From Nostocaceae cyanobacterium (GTDB lineage Bacteria; Cyanobacteriota; Cyanobacteriia; Cyanobacteriales; Nostocaceae), in contig JASJCY010000090.1 of the NCBI GenBank assembly GCA_030065825.1, positions 1 through 32,177 on the forward strand: 32,177 nucleotides of DNA, read 5' to 3'. Position numbers and translations under genes: made by a program. The notes below the pieces were generated by a model. It was not told where the DNA came from. It ran no database searches and saw only the letters and a list, made by a program, of their open reading frames with translations. Below, piece by piece: positions 16,752-24,846 of the stretch; within the stretch, counting starts at the first letter, position 1; the number at the start of each line of letters is the position of its first letter.

Positions 16752-17636
16752 ATGCTGAGGAACCCACAAACCAACACAGACGAACCTACTTGGAGTAAGA
16801 TTGTCCAACTTTTGCGGTGGAATAAACCGGAAGGGAGGTTAATTTTGATGATTCCTGCCCTTTGGGCTGTGTTTTTAGCAGCTTCGGGAAAACCTCCTCT
16901 ACCGTTGGTGGGAGTGATTATTCTGGGTACTTTCGCCACCAGTGCTGCTGGGTGCGTTGTTAATGATTTGTGGGATCGCAATATAGATCCAGAAGTAGAA
17001 AGAACCCGCAATCGTCCCTTAGCATCCCGGGCACTTTCGCTAAAAGTTGGGATTGTGGTTGCGCTGGTAGCGATGGCTTGTGCTGCGGTTCTTGCTTTCT
17101 ATCTTAACCCATTTACTTTCTGGTTATGTGTGGCAGCTGTGCCAGTAATTTTACTTTATCCCGGTGCCAAGCGAGTATTTCCCGTACCACAGTTGGTGCT
17201 TTCCATTGCTTGGGGTTTTGCTGTGTTAATTAGCTGGAGTGCTGTCACCCAAAACATAAGTTTACCCACTTGGCTGCTGTGGGGTGCAACGGTACTGTGG
17301 ACATTGGGATTTGATACTATTTATGCTATGAGCGATCGCGATGATGACCGACGCATTGGTGTTAATTCTAGCGCTCTGTTCTTTGGCAATTATGCCCCTG
17401 TAGCCATTGGAATTTTCTTTGTGGGAACTGTTGGTTTGCTGGCTGGTTTAGGAGTCGTTACAAATCTTCATTTTGCCTTCTGGATTTGTTTGGTAGTAGC
17501 CGCTATTGGTTGGATTTGGCAGTTGGTAAATTTGCGACAGCAAGACTTGCCTAACCCAGCTTATGGACAAATGTTCCGGCAGAATGTCTGGATTGGTTTT
17601 ATTCTCCTTGCTGGCATGATTGCTGGCTGTTTTTAA
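16752..17636 (+). CDS. ubiA: UbiA-family prenyltransferase, 4-hydroxybenzoate type (plastoquinone pathway)
   Basis: The 294-aa integral membrane protein has both Asp-rich motifs of UbiA prenyltransferases: NDLWDRNIDPEVERTRNRPL (71-90) and DTIYAMSDRDDDRRIG (188-203). About eight hydrophobic helices lie around them. It transfers a polyprenyl chain to 4-hydroxybenzoate; in cyanobacteria this homologue serves plastoquinone synthesis, so the expected product feeds the thylakoid quinone pool. Length and motif spacing are normal. The ATG at 16752 leads into MLRNPQTNTDEPTW. The gene is divergent from ppx and is followed directly by a heptamer array. Confidence 0.92.
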   Translation: MLRNPQTNTDEPTWSKIVQLLRWNKPEGRLILMIPALWAVFLAASGKPPLPLVGVIILGTFATSAAGCVVNDLWDRNIDPEVERTRNRPLASRALSLKVGIVVALVAMACAAVLAFYLNPFTFWLCVAAVPVILLYPGAKRVFPVPQLVLSIAWGFAVLISWSAVTQNISLPTWLLWGATVLWTLGFDTIYAMSDRDDDRRIGVNSSALFFGNYAPVAIGIFFVGTVGLLAGLGVVTNLHFAFWICLVVAAIGWIWQLVNLRQQDLPNPAYGQMFRQNVWIGFILLAGMIAGCF

Positions 17637-17654
17637 TACAGGTAATAGAGAACA

Positions 17655-17794
17655 GGGAACAGGGAACAGGGAATAGGGAATGGGGAATGGGGAATAGGGA
17701 ATGGGGAATAGGGAATAGGGAATGGGGAATAGGGAATAGGGAATAGGGAATAGGGAATAGGGAATAGGGAATAGGGAATAGGGAATAGGGAATA
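17655..17794. repeat. Array of 20 heptamers (GGGAAYR)
   Basis: Exactly 140 bp consist of twenty 7-bp units in register: two GGGAACA, then a mixture of GGGAATA and GGGAATG, ending with ten GGGAATA in a row. It starts 18 bp after the ubiA stop. Minus-strand frames across it give artificial FPIPYSL repeats and are not genes. Confidence 0.95.
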
Positions 17795-17800
17795 CACACA

Positions 17801-17874
17801 TCTTGCACCTGGACTAAAAAGCGAGGCAGCGCGTTGGTGAGCTTTTTTTGGTTTTCCCCTTCAATGGTGCAAGA
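17801..17874. repeat. 74-bp element with 9-bp inverted ends
   Basis: TCTTGCACC (17801-17809) and GGTGCAAGA (17866-17874) bound the segment, which has a small GC-rich centre and a T-run. It sits immediately after the heptamer array and could be a miniature repeat. Nothing coding is seen. Confidence 0.5.
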
Positions 17875-18592
17875 TATGAGCCTCCGACTACCGCAATTTT
17901 CGCGCTAACAACAAATGAAACAAATACAACATCCTCTTACCTTGTTCCCAGTTCCAGTAAACCAAAAAGTTTTTTAGAAGTCTTACCATCTGGACATTTC
18001 AACTAAAACCAGGAATATCACAAAACTCACAAAACAACGTTAAATTGAGCATTTCAGACGATACCCCTAGTTACCTTCAAGCGATCGCTTTATTACCAAT
18101 GGTGTTTGCTTCCTGATCCAGGATAGCTGAAACCCCTATTTTTACGTTTGTTTTCAAAAGTTTGTGGTTTACTGAGTTCCCAGTTCCCTGTTCCCTCTCT
18201 TGAAAAGTTGCTCATGGGGGAAACCCCCAAGACCGCACTTTTCGCTGTTAAGAGTGTTTCTTAGGAGAATAGGGAATAAATAGGTTCTCGAAAACTTTAA
18301 AAAGCGATTTAGGCACATTTTGACAAATGTGTCTTTTTTAACGCAGAACAATAAAATACGTAAGTCCATCTGATGTTAAGGATTAGATTTTAATACTAAC
18401 TTTACAAACTTAAGGGATACAAACTTTAGCAATATAGCCTTGCTTTTAGGAATAAATCCAGTTTCAGAGAAAAACCGGGATTATACTGAAGCTTTATTAA
18501 ATTTTTATAAATATATCTGGGATTATATCCGAAAATATACGATATTATTTATTGTCTGAGCATATAAATATAAAATCTATTCGCTTCATGCG
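17875..18592. other. Intergenic region without recognisable genes
   Basis: About 720 bp with several stop codons in all frames. It contains one HIP1 octamer (18081-18088 region), a short heptamer-like stretch (GTTCCCAGTTCCCTGTTCCC at about 18175) and a hairpin GGGGGAAACCCCC (about 18215). The last 200 bp are AT-rich and presumably hold the promoter of the next gene. Confidence 0.6.
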
Positions 18593-19198
18593 ATGAAACA
18601 ACCCATAACCACAAGAAGCTACATTCCCCAGCCTCTTGTTCAAATCTTCACAATATTTTTATTGCTTCTTGGTAGTATTGGTATTGTAGGTGGCAGTTTC
18701 TTTTTCAAACAAGCCTTCAACGGCGTTAGCGAAACAAAAACTATCAAAAATAGCGATCGCTATCTAGAAATTCGTCATCAACTTTGGTCTAGCCAAGAAC
18801 TTGTAAAGCATTTCCCCAAGGACATACCGACTGATGCTACAGGGGTGCGTCTTGTTTACTCTCCTGGTGTTTTACAAGCGAGTAATATTTTGCAAATTAA
18901 ATTCAAACTTCCTCAAAAAAATATCCAAAAATTACTAGTTCAATATAGAGAACTTGCCAAACATAAATACAGAGGTGGCGACACCAACGACCATATAAAT
19001 CTACCCAATGGCGTGCCAACTACTTTCTTTTATACTAGTGAATCAGCAGCCCAATTTTTTCCTCCTACTTATGAAATCTTAGTATTAGATGCACATGATA
19101 GAGGGACTGCTGGCTTCCGATGGAATCATGGAGATAGTTATGGGGTAGCAATTGATAGTTCAACATCAGAGATTGTGTATTGGGTTGAACAATGGTAA
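18593..19198 (+). CDS. Membrane-anchored protein of unknown function
   Basis: The 201-aa protein has one N-terminal hydrophobic helix (about 15-40, IFTIFLLLLGSIGIVGGSFFF) and then a soluble domain, probably in the periplasm or lumen. The soluble part contains mixed alpha/beta patterns and conserved-looking motifs (RLVYSPGVLQASNIL, YEILVLDAHDRG, FRWNHGDSYGVAID). I do not recognise the family. The ATG at 18593 lies directly after an in-frame stop-rich AT stretch. It is flanked by repeats on both sides and stands alone on its strand. Confidence 0.7.
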   Translation: MKQPITTRSYIPQPLVQIFTIFLLLLGSIGIVGGSFFFKQAFNGVSETKTIKNSDRYLEIRHQLWSSQELVKHFPKDIPTDATGVRLVYSPGVLQASNILQIKFKLPQKNIQKLLVQYRELAKHKYRGGDTNDHINLPNGVPTTFFYTSESAAQFFPPTYEILVLDAHDRGTAGFRWNHGDSYGVAIDSSTSEIVYWVEQW

Positions 19199-19210
19199 AT
19201 GGTCAAAGCG

Positions 19211-19242
19211 AAGGAAGAGGGAAGAAGGAAGAAGGAAGAAGG
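19211..19242. repeat. GGAAGAA heptamer run
   Basis: A purine run of four to five GGAAGAA/GGAAGAG units lies 12 bp after the stop of the preceding gene. It has the same 7-bp period as the other arrays but a different sequence. Confidence 0.75.
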
Positions 19243-19345
19243 TTGTTATGTTTGTGTTGAAGCTTGTACTCCTACCAAACTTTACCCGTCGTAAACGACA
19301 GGGAACCTGTATCCAATTGAGTTGTTAGAAGATTTGTCAAAAGTC

Positions 19346-19387
19346 ATTACCCATTACCCATTACCCATTACCCATTACCAATTACCA
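19346..19387. repeat. ATTACCC/ATTACCA heptamer array
   Basis: Four ATTACCC units are followed by two ATTACCA units (six exact heptamers), ending three bases before the dhaL stop codon. Confidence 0.9.
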
Positions 19388-19389
19388 AT

Positions 19390-20041
<652 letters not shown>

Positions 20042-20054
20042 CTCCCCATCTTTC

Positions 20055-20073
20055 GGGCAGGGAAACCCTGCCC
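20055..20073. repeat. Perfect hairpin between dhaK and dhaL
   Basis: GGGCAGGG AAA CCCTGCCC forms an 8-bp GC-rich stem beginning one base after the dhaK stop. No U-run follows on the dhaKL strand, so it is more likely an attenuating or RNA-stabilising repeat than a full terminator. Confidence 0.7.
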
Positions 20074-21156
20074 CTACGTGGCAAAACTTCCCCAAGACCA
20101 ACTCGGAGTTCTCACAGGTGCATCCCAAAGTCGAATCATCTCATCATCAACTTTTAGCAAAGTAATTGAACAACCTTGCATATCCAAAGAAGTAATATAA
20201 GAACCAATTAAATTACGTACAATTTCCAATCCCTGCTTCTTACATATTTCTGCTAACTTACGATAGACAATATAAAGTTCAGACACAGGAGTACCACCCA
20301 TACCATTAACAAAGGCAAGTATTTTGTTACCTGTTTGCAATGGCGGATCGGTAAGTTCTACATCCACCCATTCCCCTTTATCTTCGTCCCACTCCCTAAG
20401 TGTGCGGGTATAGCCAGAATCCTCAATAATCGATAAAGCAAGCATTTCAGTAATTTCATCCGCCGATTTCATCTGCATTCGCAGCCGTCCGGGTTCCCCG
20501 TGAATACCGATACCCATTTCTACTTCTGTATCACTCAGTACGAAGCTAGGGGAACCTTTAGCTGGTAGGGTACAAGAAGTCAATGCCATACCCATGCTGC
20601 GCCCATTTAAGTTAACTTTGCGACATAAATCTGCAACCTGCCGTAAATTATAACCCTGTTGTGCCGCCGCACCGCAGATTTTTTCTGCCAGCACCGTTGT
20701 GCCCACACCCCGCCGTCCCTGGGTATAAAGACTATCCTTGACAGCAACATCATCATCAATCAAAATACTTAATACTTGCACACCTTCACTGCGGGCTAAC
20801 TCTGTTGCCATCTCAAAGTTCATCACATCGCCACTATAATTTTTGACGATATAAAGGATACCAGCACCACCGTCTACTTGCTTGGCAGCTGCCAGCATTT
20901 GGTCAGGGGTGGGAGAGGTGAAAACTTCCCCCGGACAGGCAGCATCTAACATTCCTATGCCCACAAAACCAGCGTGCATAGGTTCGTGACCGCTACCACC
21001 ACCAGAAATAATTGCTACTTTGTTTTTTACGGGTGCATCGCCACGATAGACAAAGGTCGGTTCAAAATTTACTTTAATTAAATCGGAATGAGCTACAGCC
21101 ATACCTTCTAGACTTTCACGTACAAAGTCCAGAGGCTGGTTAATTAACTTTTTCAT
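20074..21156 (-). CDS. dhaK: Dihydroxyacetone kinase, substrate-binding subunit DhaK
   Basis: DhaK binds dihydroxyacetone covalently and presents it for phosphorylation. With the start at [12 protein letters not shown] the protein has 360 aa, close to E. coli DhaK. Seen are [12 protein letters not shown] (His57), [10 protein letters not shown] (Asp110), LIDDDVAV and GIGIHGEPG with His219, the residue equivalent to the hemiaminal-forming His. The frame is open ten codons further up (to 21186), but the ATG at 21156 matches the family N-terminus. It is the first gene of a dhaK-dhaL unit. A promoter-like sequence and a Fur-box-like site lie upstream at 21306-21373. Confidence 0.94.
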   Translation of the reverse strand: MKKLINQPLDFVRESLEGMAVAHSDLIKVNFEPTFVYRGDAPVKNKVAIISGGGSGHEPMHAGFVGIGMLDAACPGEVFTSPTPDQMLAAAKQVDGGAGILYIVKNYSGDVMNFEMATELARSEGVQVLSILIDDDVAVKDSLYTQGRRGVGTTVLAEKICGAAAQQGYNLRQVADLCRKVNLNGRSMGMALTSCTLPAKGSPSFVLSDTEVEMGIGIHGEPGRLRMQMKSADEITEMLALSIIEDSGYTRTLREWDEDKGEWVDVELTDPPLQTGNKILAFVNGMGGTPVSELYIVYRKLAEICKKQGLEIVRNLIGSYITSLDMQGCSITLLKVDDEMIRLWDAPVRTPSWSWGSFAT

Positions 21157-21305
21157 GGTTTTGTTTGCTGTGATGATAGTTGTCAATTTGGCGTTGCTAG
21201 ATCACAACATGAATCATATCTAGATTTTGCAAAGCTTTGAAGATATCCCAAATTGTCAAGAAATCATCATAAAAAAAATGGCAAGGTAAACCCACGGATA
21301 CCCAA

Positions 21306-21333
21306 ATTATAGCAGAAAATATGTTGCTGTAAA
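21306..21333 (-). promoter_or_regulatory. Probable sigma-70-type promoter of dhaKL
   Basis: Reading on the minus strand, TTTACA (21333-21328) and a perfect TATAAT (21311-21306) are separated by 16 bp. This predicts transcription starting near 21299 and a leader of about 140 nt before dhaK. Confidence 0.55.
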
Positions 21334-21358
21334 CCCTGAAATTTCGTGTCCGCAAAAA

Positions 21359-21373
21359 TGATAATTATTCTCA
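21359..21373. promoter_or_regulatory. Fur-box-like operator upstream of dhaK
   Basis: TGATAATTATTCTCA matches the 7-1-7 Fur consensus TGATAATnATTATCA at all but one position. It lies about 26 bp upstream of the proposed -35 box, on the distal side of the promoter. AT-rich DNA can give such sites by chance, so binding is only suggested. Confidence 0.4.
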
Positions 21374-21435
21374 AAAATTGCAGATTTGGCAGGTAAGTAT
21401 CATTTTTGGTAATTTTCATAAAACTTAATAGTGTC

Positions 21436-21464
21436 CAATACCCTAGAAGGGTATCGCTACACGA
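21436..21464. repeat. 29-bp dispersed repeat, copy 1
   Basis: Identical over 29 bp to 23540-23568. It contains the hairpin ATACCC TAGAA GGGTAT and ends CGCTACACGA. Confidence 0.85.
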
Positions 21465-21494
21465 TCATAGCGGCTCCGGGTCTATCAAAATAAT

Positions 21495-21550
21495 ACGGGA
21501 GCGTGAGAACCCCTAGCTTTTAAGCAGGGGATGTAGGCGGAGCCTTCGGT
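21495..21550. mobile_element. Possible relic right end of an IS200/IS605-type element
   Basis: The segment has the hairpin CCCCT-A-GCT/AGC-AGGGG (21510-21530) followed by GATGTAGGCGGAGCC. Stem-loops of this form are typical next to the 3' ends of cyanobacterial tnpB genes. No tnpB coding remains alongside it. Confidence 0.3.
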
Positions 21551-22332
21551 GTAGGGAAGTGTTTCTTTCATTCGTAACAATTATAAATAGATTTTAAAAA
21601 TGATATTGATAATACAGTTTACATTGGAATTGCAAGATAGTTTAATATGTTTGCCAAAAAAATCAATCATCGAAAGTAGATTTTTTTGAAACTTCTGATT
21701 GAGTTAAAGCTAAACAAAGGAAATAATTGTAGGTAAAGCTAAGAGGAATTGAGAATTTTCACGAGTGCAGTTATTGCAAGGGATTTGGCTGATTATTCCA
21801 AGGGTTTTGACATCTTACATATATATATTTTTTTGGGAGATTGCCAGATAATTTAAAAAGTTGCCAAAATGGCAACCATAGTCCGAAAACTTCAGTTACT
21901 TTATAGAAGGTAAACGACTTCAAGGGTGTGGTTGTCAGGGAATATCACAATTAATAACGTAATTGTGATATCGGCTCTACCAGTTTTTTTCAAATAACAG
22001 TAAGTATATTTTATAAATGATATACCAACTGTTTTTCTACCAATTAAATAGATATAAAAAATCAGGTTTGCATTTGTTGCAACAGGAATATTCAGGCTGT
22101 ACGGGCGTTGTCGTTGACACATTAGCCCCCTAAAAAATGGCAGGGTTCGTACATATTCCTCAGCGCTACAGCGGCAAATGCTTGGGGTGGGAGTTGAATG
22201 CATGTGGTATGCTTCCTCCCACTCTTTTTTTTTGGGAAAAATAACAATTAAAAAATAACAATTAAAAATTAAAAAAGCTAGTATTAAACTGATAACTTGC
22301 ACGATTAGAAGAGCCAGAAGTTCTGTGTTGTA

Positions 22333-22378
22333 GTTACCAGCGTGACGCTGGTAACTAGGGGAGTTGAGGCTCTGCCTC
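22333..22378. repeat. Double-hairpin palindromic repeat
   Basis: GTTACCAGCG TGA CGCTGGTAAC (22333-22355) is a perfect 10-bp stem, followed by GAGGC TCT GCCTC (22366-22378). It has the same architecture, including GGCTCTGCC in the second loop, as the repeat at 2393-2442. Confidence 0.75.
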
Positions 22379-22512
22379 CTGGTTATACTTTTTGGAAGTG
22401 CAAGTTGTTAGATTAAACAGACTTTTCAAATAACCTAACCTGAGGACTGGAGCAAGTTTCACAAGGAAAGGTTAAATTTAAACTTAGGGTCGAGGGAGAA
22501 AAAAACTATTTC

Positions 22513-22706
22513 GGCGTTGCATAAATGGGGGATGATTTTAATAGTTGGCGTTGCATAAATGCGGGATGATTTTGATGGTTTTGTGGCATGGGCATCTTGT
22601 CCGTCCCTTGTATTTCTAAGGCAGGCAAGATGCCTACCCCACTCATATTCATCCCTTAATTCAGCAATGCCTAATAGTTTTGTGGAATGGGCATCTTGTC
22701 CGTTCC
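22513..22706 (+). mobile_element. Dispersed MITE-like repeat, copy B, with partial duplications
   Basis: The end sequence GGCGTTGCATAAAT occurs twice, 34 bp apart (22513 and 22547). The second starts a copy running to 22671 that ends with the complement of GGCATTGCTGAATTAAGGGA. The blocks 22562-22596 and 22619-22671 match copy A (13841-14020) in opposite orientation. A further partial copy of the first block lies at 22676-22706, just before the Uma2-type gene. Confidence 0.7.
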
Positions 22707-22746
22707 TTATTTATACTAGGTTCAGCGCTCGTTTGTGGTGGTTGCG

Positions 22747-23511
22747 ATGATTGCTACTACTCATGGTTACAATGTTTCTTGGGAACTCCTGCCGGAAGAC
22801 TTCATTTTAGATGATGAACCAGTGGATAATGTCAATCAACCACCCCTAGCTGCGGCACTTACTGAGAGTTTGGAATTGGCGGTCAAACTTCCGTCTACTG
22901 CCCTCGCTACGACTAATTACGGTATCTGCGCCACTGTAAATGACAAAATAGTCGTCAAAGCTCCTGATTGGGCTTATATCCCCAAAATTAGCGTGCCTAG
23001 AGGGGAAGTTAAACGCAGCTACACCCCCCACCGACAAGGTGATATTCCGATGGTGGTGATGGAATTTCTCTCGGATGCTGAGGGAAGCGAATATTCTAGT
23101 AAACGCACCCATCCCCCCGGAAAGTGGTTTTTCTATGAGCAAATTCTCCAAGTGCCGAATTATATTATTTTTGAGCCAGAAAGCGGTACTTTGGAGGTGC
23201 ATCGCTTGGATGAATCGGGGAAATATGATTTAGCTTCACCTGATGAGAATAACCGTTACTGGCTTCCCCAGATGGAGTTATTTATAGGGGTTTGGCAAGG
23301 AAAACGAGAGAATCGGGAAGGTTATTGGTTGCGCTGGTGGGATGAAGGTGGTAATTTGCTGCTGTGGGGAAGCGAATTAGTCGAACAGGAAAGACAAGCT
23401 AAGGAAACAGCCCAACAACAAGTAAATCAAGAAAGACAAGCTAAGGAAGCGGCTTTAAAACGGTTAGAAGAGTTAGAAAAAAGGTTGCGGGATGCAGGGA
23501 TTGAACCTTGA
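22747..23511 (+). CDS. Uma2-family (DUF820) restriction-endonuclease-fold protein with C-terminal coiled coil
   Basis: With the ATG at 22747 the protein has 254 aa. The central part fits the Uma2/DUF820 family, very abundant in cyanobacteria and predicted to have a PD-(D/E)XK nuclease fold: APDWAYIPKI (the PD motif, about residue 72), PMVVMEFLSDAE (the E strand, about 101) and FYEQILQVPNYIIFEPES. The usual ExK is not clear, as the strand reads EFLSD. Residues about 208-250 (LVEQERQAKETAQQQVNQER) form a charged coiled coil common in this family. In-frame GTG codons at 22735 and 22738 are alternative starts. The upstream region is made of MITE-like repeats. The biological role of these proteins is not established. 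Confidence 0.82.
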   Translation: MIATTHGYNVSWELLPEDFILDDEPVDNVNQPPLAAALTESLELAVKLPSTALATTNYGICATVNDKIVVKAPDWAYIPKISVPRGEVKRSYTPHRQGDIPMVVMEFLSDAEGSEYSSKRTHPPGKWFFYEQILQVPNYIIFEPESGTLEVHRLDESGKYDLASPDENNRYWLPQMELFIGVWQGKRENREGYWLRWWDEGGNLLLWGSELVEQERQAKETAQQQVNQERQAKEAALKRLEELEKRLRDAGIEP

Positions 23512-23539
23512 GATTGAAAGAAATATCCCAAATTTTTAG

Positions 23540-23568
23540 CAATACCCTAGAAGGGTATCGCTACACGA
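23540..23568. repeat. 29-bp dispersed repeat, copy 2
   Basis: Identical to 21436-21464. It starts the 265-bp gap between the Uma2-type gene and xisI. The rest of the gap also looks like dispersed repeats (CCCACGCAGGTGGGC, TTCCCTCCGGGA, GCTTACGCGAACGCTTA). Confidence 0.85.
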
Positions 23569-23777
23569 ACTTAGACACGGAGTGGCTTCTCGTAGAGTAG
23601 CCCACGCAGGTGGGCTTTGATTTTGTAGCCCCACCCTTCCAGGGTGAGGGCATTTTTAGAAAATGGGATGTTCCCGAGATTGAAAGGGATTCCCTCCGGG
23701 ATAGCTAGAGCCTCCGGCACGCTTACGCGAACGCTTATCGTGCAAGTGCTGACTTGTCGGTTCGCTAATTTTATTTA

Positions 23778-24116
23778 CTAAGCTACAGCAAAACCTGTAT
23801 GCTGTCGTACTCTGGGATGGCGAAAACCAAGCACTATATCTTCTTTGGGAATACCTGCTTCTATTAATTCACTCACTACACCTTCTTCGGTATCGTCATA
23901 TTGAATCCAGATTTTGTCACCAATTAAAGTAATGTGAATGGGTGTGGCATGGAGGTATTTATCACCACTCCAACCAATATCTAAAACTAAATACTGTCTT
24001 CGTTCATCATCAAATATAATTTGAGAATCGTAACCATCCGGTAAAGCAGCGCGATAATCGGCATGGTTTTTGAGGATATTTTTGATGATATCTGGGTATT
24101 TTAATCGGGTATCCAT
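23778..24116 (-). CDS. xisI: XisI family protein (fdxN element excision controlling factor)
   Basis: This 112-aa protein has the full length of XisI, with YPDIIKNILKNHADY, FDDERRQYLVLDIGWSG, HIHITLIGDKIWIQYDDTEEG-like features and GIPKEDIVLGFRHPRVRQHTGFAVA at the C-terminus. XisH and XisI were first found as factors needed for excision of the fdxN element in Anabaena heterocysts, but many copies occur in cyanobacterial genomes away from that element. It overlaps the 3' end of xisH by 16 bp, so the two are translationally coupled. No xisF-like recombinase is present in the window, so a role in excision is doubtful here. Confidence 0.93.
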   Translation of the reverse strand: MDTRLKYPDIIKNILKNHADYRAALPDGYDSQIIFDDERRQYLVLDIGWSGDKYLHATPIHITLIGDKIWIQYDDTEEGVVSELIEAGIPKEDIVLGFRHPRVRQHTGFAVA

Positions 24117-24520
24117 TCCACAATCACCTCATTTTCATCATCAAAGACAATCAACCTGATAATCTGGTTCTTAAGTAGAATTTGTCCCAACTCTATTGTA
24201 AACACGCTATTGAAAGTTGGTCGAGAAACGGCAATGTATAGATTTCGCTCAATTCCCATTTCGTTGAGAATTTGGCGATAGAGGATATACTGTCCTAATG
24301 CTTGCTCTAAATCTTTGACATCAGAATGTCCCACAAAACTCTTGACTTCAACAACAATTTTTTGGGTTGCATTTTCAGCACTAATGAGACGTTCCGCACC
24401 CAGATCGACAGATAAGCGTTTTTTACCAATTTGTAGTGGAAATGGATCGTGAGTAATTGTCCAGCCATCCTTTTGTAAGGCAGATTTCACAGTATTGTGG
24501 TAAATATCTCTCGCTGGCAC
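24101..24520 (-). CDS. xisH: XisH family protein (fdxN element excision controlling factor)
   Basis: The 139-aa protein starts with GTG and reads MPARDIYHNTVKSALQKDGW, the characteristic XisH N-terminus. It has a PD-(D/E)XK nuclease-like core: SVDLGAERLI (Asp, about 38) and KIVVEVKSF (ExK, about 57-59). It overlaps xisI by 16 bp, giving a tight xisH-xisI pair. The family name comes from the Anabaena fdxN element; most homologues are unlinked to it and their role is unknown. It lies downstream of, and on the same strand as, the 353-aa unknown gene, after about 110 bp. Confidence 0.93.
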   Translation of the reverse strand: MPARDIYHNTVKSALQKDGWTITHDPFPLQIGKKRLSVDLGAERLISAENATQKIVVEVKSFVGHSDVKDLEQALGQYILYRQILNEMGIERNLYIAVSRPTFNSVFTIELGQILLKNQIIRLIVFDDENEVIVEWIPD

Positions 24521-24633
24521 ACCAAAAACTTGAGTTGTGAAGGTTTACTGCTGCCAGTATATAACGGTTTGCCCTATGATTTAACAACTTGACGATAGTC
24601 TAAGGTAAGTTCAAAGAAGTATCTTTTGAAATT

Positions 24634-24846
24634 TTATGTTGGTTTAGGAAGAGAATTTATATCATTTTCAATAGCAGTATACCAATCACTATTAGCATCC
24701 CATAATGGAGTTCCTCTTCCAAGCCATAGGTAGTAAGCTCTTTCTTTTATCTCTGTTTCCCTAAGGGATATATAGCTTTCTTTGACACGTTTGTAGAGTG
24801 ATTCACCAATAGTTTCAATTCCTTCTTGAAGGATACATTGAAATTC
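24634..24846 (-). pseudogene. In-frame DUF2934-like extension after the TAG stop of the 353-aa gene
   Basis: After the TAG at 24849-24847 the same frame stays open for 70 codons to a TAA at 24636-24634. The segment ends with a DUF2934-like motif, IKERAYYLWLGRGTPLWD followed by SDWYTAIENDI (pattern ERAYxLW..RG.P...W..A). It contains no ATG, GTG or TTG, so it could be made only by TAG readthrough, by a rare start codon (ATT/ATC), or not at all. The simplest reading is that it is the severed C-terminus of the 353-aa protein or a decayed neighbour. The motif is clear, but its coding status is uncertain. Confidence 0.6.

Larger units (their letters stand above)
21187..22746. other. Long AT-rich intergenic region made largely of repeats
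   Basis: No gene is supported in these 1.56 kb. Besides the dhaK promoter it contains a 29-bp repeat (21436-21464) and a hairpin-bearing segment at 21495-21550 that resembles the right end of a tnpB element. There is also a perfect hairpin GTTGCC AAAAT GGCAAC (21860-21876), a double hairpin (22333-22378) and MITE-like copies (22513-22706). The minus-strand frame at 21901-22302 runs through repeat-like sequence and is not believed. Confidence 0.6.

Noticed and set aside
17655-17794. CRISPR array
   Set aside because: Units are 7 bp with no spacers; this is a simple tandem repeat.
17448-17808. Minus-strand frames encoding FPIPYSL repeats
   Set aside because: They translate the 20-unit heptamer array; because 7 bp is not a multiple of 3, all frames remain open and give periodic peptides.
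18169-18369. 66-codon minus-strand frame
   Set aside because: Composition and context give no support; it runs through a short repeat and AT-rich sequence.
20055-20073. Rho-independent terminator between dhaK and dhaL
   Set aside because: The stem is strong but no U-tract follows on the transcribed strand, and dhaL needs to be expressed with dhaK.
21901-22302. 133-codon minus-strand frame
   Set aside because: It reads through repeat-like sequence and AT-rich DNA with no recognisable domain.
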